From assembly GCA_017992885.1 (NCBI GenBank), contig JAGONT010000023.1, forward strand, positions 1-34,034: a DNA stretch of 34,034 nucleotides, in the 5' to 3' direction. The translations under genes and the position numbers were made by a program. The stretch comes from Alphaproteobacteria bacterium (GTDB lineage Bacteria > Pseudomonadota > Alphaproteobacteria > UBA9655). The notes under the pieces were generated by a model that worked only from the letters and a program-made list of their open reading frames with translations, was not told the DNA's origin and did not search any database. Of this stretch, positions 9,172 through 16,188 are shown piece after piece; the stretch's first letter is position 1, and each line of letters begins with the position of its first letter.

Positions 9172-9438
9172 TTACTTATTGCAGTTATCCTTACATTCCT
9201 GTACCCCTGCCTTATATCTTCCTTCGGCTATCATACGTGCCTGAGCTCTGGTGGAAGGAATCATTTCGTCATCTTCGTTAATATTATCTATTTCATTATC
9301 GTATCGTGCCTCTTCAGCTTCTAAGCAGGCTTCTAAATTTTTATGCTCACCTCCGTGATCCTCGCATTTTCCAGCCAAGAGGGGCTCGATAGAAGTAAGC
9401 ATTCCTAATAATAAAGTCCCTTGAATAAACTGTTTCAT
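9172..9438 (-). CDS. Small exported acidic Cys protein, unknown function
   Basis: 88 residues; I do not recognise a family. The N-terminus (MKQFIQGTLLLGMLTSIEPLLAG) is a Sec signal, probably cleaved after LLA. It is not a lipobox because Lys precedes the Cys. The mature part is about 65 residues, strongly acidic in the middle (DNEIDNINEDDE) and has four cysteines (25, 38, 82, 86) in a Cx12C ... Cx3C pattern, which suggests two helices tied by disulfides after export. AAGGAG stands six nt before the ATG. It lies upstream of the F-box/LRR gene on the same strand, but 172 nt and a probable terminator separate them, so it is likely monocistronic. Confidence 0.7.
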   Translation of the reverse strand: MKQFIQGTLLLGMLTSIEPLLAGKCEDHGGEHKNLEACLEAEEARYDNEIDNINEDDEMIPSTRAQARMIAEGRYKAGVQECKDNCNK

Positions 9439-9679
9439 ATTTTTCTCCTTGATTTTATATCAGTTAAAATGTGCTAGCGCTCTACATCATCATTTATTTT
9501 AATTAAATTTAAGTTAATAAAAAATGGATAGAGAGTGCAGGAGGTACTAATAGAAACAAGAGACTCCAAGACATCTTTAAAAATCACAATGATTGATAAG
9601 CTCTGATACTGTTTTAATGGGCAAACGAAGTTTAGCTTTGGAGAACTATTGATGGGGTTTCACGCAACCTTCTTAGATG

Positions 9680-9735
9680 ACCTCAATTTAAGTTGATAAA
9701 GGAGTTTGGGTGATCATATCCTCTACCAGCTAAAT
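9680..9735 (-). pseudogene. Short remnant of an IS5-type transposase
   Basis: The minus strand reads LAGRGYDHPNSFINLN before a stop, like the Asp-containing D/GRGYDS segment of IS5-type transposases. The DNA is clearly similar to 16079-16130, which belongs to a longer IS5-type remnant. It overlaps the beginning of another remnant on the plus strand, so this is layered debris. Confidence 0.4.
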
Positions 9736-9938
9736 TAAGATTAGGTAAAGAAGATAAAGCCTATAATCGAGCCCTTTCCCGCATTCGTCTCAAAGTTGAA
9801 AATGTATTGAGACAAATTAAAATCTTTAGAATTCTCTCAGATTATTACCGAAATAAGAACAAACGTTATAATTTAAAGCTTAATATCATTGCTAAAATCG
9901 TTAATTCAAAAACGGGTTTTATAAAATTTAAAAAATAA
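9723..9938 (+). pseudogene. C-terminal remnant of an IS5-family (DDE_4-like) transposase
   Basis: An open frame without a start gives KEDKAYNRALSRIRLKVENVLRQ, then IKIFRILSDYYRNKNKRYNLKLNIIAKIVN, ending at TAA 9936-9938. This is the typical C-terminus of IS5-family transposases of the ISL2 type, including the catalytic Glu in KVENV. The rest of the gene is absent. A perfect 12-bp palindrome (CCAAGATCTTGG, 9947-9958) and a T-run follow. Confidence 0.65.
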
Positions 9939-10010
9939 TTATGCCTCCAAGATCTTGGCCTTTTTTCTGTGTCCTTAAAATCTACTTTCGCCGCAGGTTC
10001 AAGGGTTAAT

Positions 10011-10069
10011 AAAATAGTTTATTTAGCCATATTTAACTGGCTATTTCACTTTTAGAAGAAAACTATTTT
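10011..10069. repeat. Nested perfect inverted repeats
   Basis: AAAATAGTTT (10011-10020) is the exact reverse complement of AAACTATTTT (10060-10069). Inside it TAGCCA (10024-10029) pairs with TGGCTA (10038-10043). The two-tier structure lies between the IS5 remnant and the deaminase-like gene. It could be a transposon terminal structure, a MITE-like relic or a transcribed hairpin. From 10070 to 10426 I see only AT-rich sequence, with a weak TTTACA-17-GTTAAT promoter-like pair at 10284-10312. Confidence 0.55.
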
Positions 10070-10426
10070 TAAAGCAGACAAGCTAATAGTTATTATTGGG
10101 TAGCAATTTTTTTGGTAAGTTAAAACTGCGCCTTTTATAGAAAAATAAAGTTGCGTAAATCTACGACTTCCATTAATCTTAGAAAGTTATAAGGAAGTGA
10201 TTTTTAAGAAAAGCCTTTTAGTTTATTATGTTCTTATAATCTTTCGTAGAAAGTTTTTTTCTATTTTCCTTGAGACTCAAGAGTTTACATTAAATTAATT
10301 AAAATAGTTAATGGCATGTGCTTCTGTTAAGCTGATTTTGTAAATTTTCTTAAGTCTTGTATATTGAAAATCAAATTTTTGCCATTAAATGAACAAGTGT
10401 ACTTAATAGTAAATTTCCGAGGGTTT

Positions 10427-11737
10427 ATGTATAAATTATTTGTTGTTAGAATTTTAATATTAATTATTGTACTTTCTTCTGCTTCACGACTTCATGCGGG
10501 AAGATATTACGAATTAAATACCGGGATTTTTTCTGAGCAGGAAGATAGTCCCCCACATACTACGCATGTAAGGTTACTGACTCCCGTAATCCCGAGTATT
10601 GAAAGAGTAACTGAGAGCTTTATTGAACGAGACTCTATCATCAGAGGCATACTTTTTCCCAGATCTGACGTTGAGAACAACATAGAACTCACCGAAGAAA
10701 ACAGTACCAATATATTTCAAATGGCAATATATGGTCTTGATGAAGACAACCAATCTTACATTTTAAAAGATGATTATTATTTCTATCTTAGTGGAACTGT
10801 TCCTATCCAAGGAGGCAGAAATCCTGTAATAAATGAAGGGATTATAAATATAAGCTCTCGAGATATATATCTAAATGATAAGGTGATCCCAACAAAAATC
10901 ATACAAAGGCATCAGCCTATCATTGACTCCGCACTTATAACAACAACTCACTTATTACGCATTAATGAGTTTATCAGCGAAGATAACGAGGAGATTAGAG
11001 ATCTAAAATCTAAAGCGCAAGAAAAACAAGAGAAAATACTCGAATTTAGAAGCTTAAATAATGAAAACGTAATTGCTGAAGCTACAACTAATATTTCCGC
11101 TTCTTTTGAAACTTCTGTTCGTAAGTCTTTAAATTTGGGTGACTATAAGTTTTGCCTAACAGAAGCAGAAATGCCGGCTATTACCCTAAAAATTATTAAT
11201 AGCATAAAAGAAAGCATTTTTAATAATTTTCAAAATAGTAATGCTCTCTTAACGTCTCCACATTTTAATCTTAGTTGCAGCGAGCAATTGGTTTTAAAAA
11301 CTTATGCTAATGCAGCTGCAATAGATTCTTTAGCCGTAGATATAAGCCAAAACATTCCTGATAATAAAAATTTAAAAAGCATTATTATCCACATGCATTC
11401 TACAAAAACTCCATGCTTTACTTGTTTGATAAACTTCTGCGCTCATTGTCAAGAAGACGGGGTTATATCAACTCTTTTTAGAAGCATAAAAGAAAGCTTA
11501 CCTTCAAATGAGCTTTCTTTAAGATTTCTTGTGTCTTATCACGCCTCTCATCGTAATAGAGAAATATCCTCTATGTATGTTCCTACCGTTAATGAATACC
11601 TCCACATAGATGAAGATAAGGTAGGGATAATGGATGGAAGACATTTAATAAAAAACGAAGAAAAAATTATAATCCCTCAAAGCGTAGACTTTTTGAATGA
11701 GGAAGGTGAGGAGTATTTTGGAGATTTTTTCGGATAA
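10427..11737 (+). CDS. Exported protein with a cytidine-deaminase-like C-terminal domain, candidate toxin/effector
   Basis: 436 residues from the ATG at 10427, which follows CGAGGG and opens directly into a Sec signal (MYKLFVVRILILIIVLSSAS, cleavage near LHA). An upstream in-frame TTG at 10364 is less likely. Residues about 185-215 are charged and probably helical. Near the C-terminus are the zinc motifs of the deaminase superfamily: Cys284-Ser-Glu286 in NLSCSEQLVLKTYA ((H/C)xE, with Glu as proton shuttle) and Pro-Cys330-x2-Cys333 in HSTKTPCFTCL, 44 residues later. A strand (KSIIIHMHS) precedes the second motif and another (LSLRFLVSYHA) follows, as in the deaminase fold. Bacterial toxins and intracellular-bacterium effectors of this fold modify nucleic acids or nucleotides; the substrate here is unknown. 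The family is recognised by motifs only. Extra Cys338 and Cys341 follow the second motif. Confidence 0.6.
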   Translation: MYKLFVVRILILIIVLSSASRLHAGRYYELNTGIFSEQEDSPPHTTHVRLLTPVIPSIERVTESFIERDSIIRGILFPRSDVENNIELTEENSTNIFQMAIYGLDEDNQSYILKDDYYFYLSGTVPIQGGRNPVINEGIINISSRDIYLNDKVIPTKIIQRHQPIIDSALITTTHLLRINEFISEDNEEIRDLKSKAQEKQEKILEFRSLNNENVIAEATTNISASFETSVRKSLNLGDYKFCLTEAEMPAITLKIINSIKESIFNNFQNSNALLTSPHFNLSCSEQLVLKTYANAAAIDSLAVDISQNIPDNKNLKSIIIHMHSTKTPCFTCLINFCAHCQEDGVISTLFRSIKESLPSNELSLRFLVSYHASHRNREISSMYVPTVNEYLHIDEDKVGIMDGRHLIKNEEKIIIPQSVDFLNEEGEEYFGDFFG

Positions 11738-11763
11738 TTATAAAAAACAATGAATAATTCTAA

Positions 11764-11792
11764 TTGACATTAGCTCAGTATGATCTGATATT
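11764..11792 (+). promoter_or_regulatory. Candidate promoter of the 207-residue gene
   Basis: A perfect TTGACA (11764-11769), a 17-nt spacer and GATATT (11787-11792) lie 34 nt before the start codon. TATTAT at 11789-11794 is an alternative -10 with a 19-nt spacer. So the downstream gene can be expressed independently of the deaminase-like gene. Confidence 0.5.
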
Positions 11793-11826
11793 ATAAGAAA
11801 TAATACTTTATAAAGGAGAAAGAAAA

Positions 11827-12450
11827 ATGATTTTAAAATATTTAAAATTTTCAACTTATAGTTTTCTTACTTTAAGTTGTTTTTTTTCCACTCAGTCTGT
11901 TGCCATGCTCAAAACTCAGGTGTATTCCTCGGAAAGTTTTGATGAATTTTTTAAAGTTAACCGTCCAGCCTTAAGGATACAAAAAAGAAGCAGTAGCGCT
12001 CCTGTTTTACAAAATGAACTCTTTGAAAAAAACTCAGAAAAAATATGGACTTTAAGAAGCAGAGATTCTTTCATAGAAGCAACTCAAAGAGTTATGACAC
12101 AAGATAAAGAATGGGAATCCTCTTTCCCTAGCTTTATTCAATATGATGGAGAGCTACAATTCCCCCAAGACTTTGAGAAAATTGAACAATGGCTTCAACT
12201 GCCTAATATAAAAGGATTTAGTATTGTTACAGATGAAAATAAAAACAGAGAGTTTAAAGCTGTATATAAGTGGTACAAACAATTATCTCAAAGCGAAATT
12301 GATACGCGCCATAAGTTAATTTTTATGAGCATAGACAGCGTCTTGCACCAGAAGAACTATGTACCCACGCCAAGTTTTTCTGACGAATGTTTAGATAACC
12401 ATATTAAATACTATTATTATCTAAATAATAAGGAAACCAAAGAAATATAA
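11827..12450 (+). CDS. Exported protein of unknown function downstream of the deaminase-like gene
   Basis: 207 residues, family not recognised. A Sec signal is clear (YSFLTLSCFFSTQSVAM, likely cleavage after SVA at 24-26). The mature protein has a basic, Ser-rich stretch (RIQKRSSSAPVLQ) near residues 50-62 and then a compact mixed alpha/beta-looking region with many aromatics (FPSFIQYDGELQFP, KGFSIVTDENKNREFKAVYKWYKQL, IKYYYYLNN). AAGGAG is placed correctly before the ATG. It lies 89 nt after the deaminase-like gene on the same strand but with its own good promoter. An inhibitor or partner of that protein is possible from position only. Confidence 0.7.
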   Translation: MILKYLKFSTYSFLTLSCFFSTQSVAMLKTQVYSSESFDEFFKVNRPALRIQKRSSSAPVLQNELFEKNSEKIWTLRSRDSFIEATQRVMTQDKEWESSFPSFIQYDGELQFPQDFEKIEQWLQLPNIKGFSIVTDENKNREFKAVYKWYKQLSQSEIDTRHKLIFMSIDSVLHQKNYVPTPSFSDECLDNHIKYYYYLNNKETKEI

Positions 12451-12482
12451 TTAATGCATGAAATTAGTTAAGATCGAAAGCT

Positions 12483-12520
12483 CAACCTGTCATTTTTTAA
12501 AGTGTCAGGTTGTGTTTCTT
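12483..12520 (+). terminator. Rho-independent terminator
   Basis: CAACCTG (12483-12489) pairs with CAGGTTG (12506-12512), followed by TGTTTCTTT, shortly after the 207-residue gene. The stem can extend with one mismatch. Confidence 0.55.
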
Positions 12521-12584
12521 TAAGAAAGACTTAGTTACAGCTGTTAGTTTTATTATTCTTAGAAACTTCATTAAATATTAAATG

Positions 12585-13559
12585 CTTATCCGAAAAGTGA
12601 CTGTGAGTTAAGCTCAGGTCATGATATCCTTTTACAGAGGGGAATCATGAAATATCCACAAATGAAATTTTGCAAGCTTTTGAGCGAATTAGATTCTGAA
12701 GAGAAAGCCAGGACCTGGATATGGCTAGCGAAATTTGATGGTAAAGAATTTACCTGCCCTAAATGTGCAAATACGACCTACTATAAACATCACAAGAAGG
12801 TGGAAGTGAGAGAATGTAAAAACTGCCATTTTGCAGTTCGCCTAAGAGCCAATTCCATTTTTCAAAACTCAAAGACTCCCCTTTTGATTTGGCTAAGAGC
12901 AACTTGCCTTGTTACTCAAGGGAAGAGGGGCATCTCAGCCCTCGAACTACAATCAGACATTGGCATGAAATCTTACGATACTGCTTGGATTCTTCTACAC
13001 AAAATTAGAGAAGCCCTGAGGCAGCGCGATGAACCATATATACTCCATAATATCGTAGAGTTAGACGGAGCCGTTTTTGGTAAAAGGCACACAGGCAATC
13101 AGATAGAGGTTTTAGTTGCTGTAGAGACGAAAGATTGGATAGATCAAAAAGGTCACAGAAAAACTAAAGCTGGCTTTGCAAAAGTGCTGGTAGCCAAAGA
13201 AACAAAAGAAAACGCACAAAAGTTTTTAGATAAAACAATTGAGAAAAATTCCATGGTTAATACTGACGCCAGTCCAAGCTTCGTTCACTTAGAAAATGTA
13301 GACGTTGATTACCAGGTGATAGGTTCAAGCCAAGAGGTATTGGACCATTGGCTCCCATGGGTTCATAAGTTTGTTTCTAATGCAAAATCCTGGATAGCTG
13401 GAACACACCATGGCGTTGAGGCAAAGTATTTAAGCCAATACCTTGCAGAATATACCTATAGGTTTAATAGGCGTCATGATCCGGACTCTTGGTTTTTTAG
13501 AGCTCTAGACGCTTGTGTTCATGCCAAACCTGTTACATCACAGTCACTTTTCGGATAAG
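12585..13559 (+). mobile_element. IS1595-family insertion sequence, apparently complete
   Basis: Perfect 22-bp terminal inverted repeats (12585-12606 and 13538-13559; core TATCCGAAAAGTGACTGTG) enclose a single intact transposase gene. The right repeat overlaps the 3' end of that gene. Flanking octamers TATTAAAT (12576-12583) and TATTCAAA (13560-13567) agree at six of eight positions, so a target duplication is not clean. A further copy of the right end sits at 15537-15556. Confidence 0.85.
12647..13558 (+). CDS. IS1595-family transposase (ISXO2-like)
   Basis: 303 residues. The N-terminal zinc ribbon has CPKC (about 37-40) and CKNC near residues 57-60. The DDE-type ISXO2 domain follows: IVELDGAVFGKRH holds the first Asp, MVNTDASPSF the second, and VSNAKSWIAGTHHGV the Asn/Lys segment typical of the family, ending in YTYRFNRRHDPDSWF. 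AGAGGGG precedes the ATG. Length is normal for the family and no frame damage is visible, so the enzyme is probably active and could act on the solitary end at 15537-15556 too. Confidence 0.9.
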   Translation: MKYPQMKFCKLLSELDSEEKARTWIWLAKFDGKEFTCPKCANTTYYKHHKKVEVRECKNCHFAVRLRANSIFQNSKTPLLIWLRATCLVTQGKRGISALELQSDIGMKSYDTAWILLHKIREALRQRDEPYILHNIVELDGAVFGKRHTGNQIEVLVAVETKDWIDQKGHRKTKAGFAKVLVAKETKENAQKFLDKTIEKNSMVNTDASPSFVHLENVDVDYQVIGSSQEVLDHWLPWVHKFVSNAKSWIAGTHHGVEAKYLSQYLAEYTYRFNRRHDPDSWFFRALDACVHAKPVTSQSLFG

Positions 13560-13585
13560 TATTCAAAAAATTATATCTAATTCAA

Positions 13586-13614
13586 TTGACAATTTATGAA
13601 ATTATAATGATTAT
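13586..13614 (+). promoter_or_regulatory. Candidate promoter of the MBL-fold gene
   Basis: A perfect TTGACA (13586-13591), 17 nt, then GATTAT (13609-13614), about 70 nt before the ATG at 13683 and just outside the IS1595 right end. Confidence 0.4.
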
Positions 13615-13682
13615 TTTATAGTAATTATGCAACCACTAATTTTGCTATCATATGATTATGCAAATAAAAAGAGGAAAAATTT

Positions 13683-15254
13683 ATGATTAAAAAGTTCAGG
13701 TTTTGTCTATTTCTTTCAATATTTTCTCTTTCCTTATCACTCCCCTTGTTTGCAATGGAAGATGATTTATGCGAAATTAAAATTTTTGATTGCGCGCAAG
13801 GTAATACGGTAGTAGCCAAATATAAAGATCAAACCGTGATAGTTGATGCGGGTAGTAAAGCTTATAAGAATTTTGTTAAGTATGAATATCAAACTGCTGG
13901 TGATAGTGAAATAAATAAAGAATTTTCTATAACAAAAGAAGACAAGCCCTTATTAAAACTTAATGTGAAAAGTGGGCTTTTATTTGGTCCTGCTGCTCGT
14001 ACACCTGAAGAGAGAGAGTATTTGGAAATTTTCAAGGAAAAATTTGAAAAATATGTTGGAAATGACTTAAAAGCAATTTTTATATCTCACCCGGATGAAG
14101 ATCATTATAATTTGGTAACGCGTTACAAATTAGCTCCTGAAATATTTATTTTAGGAGGTCCTTTTTTTGCGTATGATAAAAATTTTAAAAATCATCTTAA
14201 GGATAGAGATATTATAAAAACTACTTACAGACGTTACAATAAAGAAAGTAACAAAGGAAAATCCTCCCATGAATTCTTTCAAAATAAATGGGATGAGTTT
14301 TGTGAAAAAGAATTAAACTTTCCTAAAATTGAAATCTTAAGCGCAAATGTGGGCAAAGAAGTAGAAGAAAAAGTAATCAAAAAGAAAAAAGAAATAAAAG
14401 GAAATAAAAATCTAGATAGTTTGATAATTAAGATTAATCACAATAATCATTCGATACTCCTTCCAGGCGATGCTGAACGTAAGAATTGGGAGCGTATTAA
14501 GAACCTTAAAGCAACTTTTCTTTTATTGAGTCATCATGGGGCTAATACAAAAGGAAGCACAACTTTAGAACTTTTAGAAAGTATTAAACCTAAAATATGC
14601 TTGATTAGTGCTGGTTTTTCTCACGACCACCCCAGGGAAAGTGTGATAAATTGTTTATTGAGCTATTTTAAGCAAACTAAATATCGAACTATGCCTCATT
14701 TTGTTACTTATTTTAATGAAGATTCAAATCTCTGTACCAAAGTTACTAATGCTCCTATTTTTACAACCATCGATAATGGATGTTTAAGCATTCAATTAGG
14801 TACATCTAGTGTGAGCGTTGAACGAAACTTTATTCCAATGACTTCTTGGACAGAAATTAATACCCCAGATGGAAAAAAGATATATTTTTCTCCTGCAAAT
14901 AACCAAAAAATATTAACAAGTCTTCCAGATAAAGAAAAATATATAATAAAATATAAACAGCAAAAAAATGAGAGGCCGTCTAAAAAAAATTCTCATAAAT
15001 TTATAAATAAGAAGGCTTTCGCAGAAGTAAAAGAGATTTTTCTATCCAATGAGGAGTTCTATTTAAAATATGGAAAAATATATTTTCAGATGTCAAAAAA
15101 TGAAGAAAATTTTCATTATTATCCAGATAGTCCAGAATATTCAATTCTCACTCCTATTTCAGTTTCTACTAAACTTAGAAAAAAAATAATGAGTTATGAG
15201 AGCGATTCAGATGATGAAAGTAATGTACGATCCTCCGAAGAAGATCAAGAGTAA
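13683..15254 (+). CDS. Exported metallo-beta-lactamase-fold protein, ComEC/Rec2 MBL-like
   Basis: 523 residues. A Sec signal (MIKKFRFCLFLSIFSLSLSL, cleavage near LFA) precedes an MBL domain resembling the C-terminal hydrolase part of ComEC and related standalone proteins. Motifs: IFDCAQGNTVV and VIVDAG near the start; ISHPDEDH with His136, Asp138, Asp140 and His141; LLPGDAE at 260-265; LLSHHGA at 281-287; SAGFSHDHPRES around 309-320. These give a plausible two-metal site. Residues about 375-500 are an unassigned Lys-rich extension, ending in a very acidic tail (SDSDDESNVRSSEEDQE). AGAGGA precedes the ATG. It is flanked by an IS1595 element and a solitary IS1595 end. Substrate (nucleic acid, phosphodiester or other) is unknown. 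Confidence 0.8.
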   Translation: MIKKFRFCLFLSIFSLSLSLPLFAMEDDLCEIKIFDCAQGNTVVAKYKDQTVIVDAGSKAYKNFVKYEYQTAGDSEINKEFSITKEDKPLLKLNVKSGLLFGPAARTPEEREYLEIFKEKFEKYVGNDLKAIFISHPDEDHYNLVTRYKLAPEIFILGGPFFAYDKNFKNHLKDRDIIKTTYRRYNKESNKGKSSHEFFQNKWDEFCEKELNFPKIEILSANVGKEVEEKVIKKKKEIKGNKNLDSLIIKINHNNHSILLPGDAERKNWERIKNLKATFLLLSHHGANTKGSTTLELLESIKPKICLISAGFSHDHPRESVINCLLSYFKQTKYRTMPHFVTYFNEDSNLCTKVTNAPIFTTIDNGCLSIQLGTSSVSVERNFIPMTSWTEINTPDGKKIYFSPANNQKILTSLPDKEKYIIKYKQQKNERPSKKNSHKFINKKAFAEVKEIFLSNEEFYLKYGKIYFQMSKNEENFHYYPDSPEYSILTPISVSTKLRKKIMSYESDSDDESNVRSSEEDQE

Positions 15255-15765
15255 GCGTTTGAGCAAGGGCCTCTAGCGGAGAGGAACTGGATAATAAGGT
15301 GACAATGTTAATTTATTTGGGTTAGGATTCATTGGTAGTATTTAGAGGGCAAGGAAAATAAACAATAGCCCTTCACTTTCGTGTTTTAGTTGAATGCATT
15401 AGGTGTGTTGCATAAATAAGATTTGAGGCCTAATTTGAGAACGTTCACGGAGAGCATCCGAAACCAGGGATATTGAGGAAAACAAAGGAGTGTCAGAAAG
15501 TTTATTGATGCTACTTTAGGTTTTTTTTAGCTCAATTCACAGTCACTTTTCGGATAGGCATGAAATATTAGCTACTATCAATAAGTAAATTGACCTTTTA
15601 AAATTGAAAAAGCAAAGTAGTTAAAGTTTAAGATATAAAGGTTTATTATTAACTTGGAAAAAATGCCAAACACGTAGAATATAATTTAGTGAAAAAACAA
15701 GGGCTCAGCATATAAATTTCTTATGAGAGATCGAGATTGTCCACAATATTTTAATCAGTCGTCTA
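15255..15765. other. Non-coding stretch with transposon debris
   Basis: No gene is seen. It contains a short perfect stem CCTCT/AGAGG at 15270-15284, a segment near 15408-15425 (GTGTTGCATAAATAAG) that looks like an IS5-type end, and the solitary IS1595 end at 15537-15556. The remainder is AT-rich with stops in all frames. Confidence 0.45.
15537..15556 (+). repeat. Solitary copy of the IS1595 right terminal repeat
   Basis: Twenty consecutive bases (core CACAGTCACTTTTCGGATA) match the inner 20 of the 22 bases of the IS1595 right end at 13538-13559, in the same orientation. No second transposase accompanies it. With the left end at 12585 it brackets the transposase plus the MBL-fold gene. Confidence 0.8.
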
Positions 15766-16131
15766 TTAAAACGCCGATTTTAGGGATAAATGAAAGGGAT
15801 CTGCGAATCTGTGAACAAAGTCTCTTCCAAAGATCAGATATAAAATAGAGAATAAAAGATCTCTGATCCATTTCAGGAGGAGTCTAAAGTTATGTCCGAT
15901 TTTTGAAATGATGGAATTGATCTTATCTCTAAGCCTTCCTTTCAGGAAATTCCTTCCCAAATAACCATCATTTTTAAGATGCCCTATGACAGCCTCAATA
16001 ACGGATCTCCTCTTCATTTTTTTTAATCTGCGGCGCAAGGGGTTTTTGGCCTTGTTTAAAGACATTCAGTTTTAAAGAACTTCAATTTAGTGGGAAAAGA
16101 GTTTGAGTAACCAGCTCCTCTACCAGCTAAC
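15766..16131 (-). pseudogene. C-terminal remnant of an IS5-type transposase
   Basis: The main open frame (16065 to 15766) reads MKRRSVIEAVIGHLKND, GYLGRNFLKGRLRDKIN and GHNFRLLLKWIRDLL, the conserved C-terminus of one IS5-family branch, with the catalytic Glu in the IEAVIGH motif. Upstream, in another frame, LAGRGAGYSNSFPTKLKFFK (about 16131 to 16070) looks like the preceding part, so at least one frameshift separates them. The N-terminal two thirds and both element ends are missing. It sits just downstream of S9 cluster B. Confidence 0.75.
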
Positions 16132-16188
16132 AGTATGTAATTTACCTTTAAATTTTGTAGTAAATTTTCTTAATTAAGATTCTCATCC

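Noticed and set aside
12576-13567. 8-bp target duplication of the IS1595 element
   Set aside because: TATTAAAT and TATTCAAA agree at only six of eight positions, and one base lies between the left octamer and the repeat.
16110-16135. tRNA-like D-arm (CTCTACCAGCTAA read as the reverse strand), also at 9721
   Set aside because: No acceptor stem, anticodon arm or T-arm could be built, and both sites translate to the same IS5-type segment (LAGRG...).
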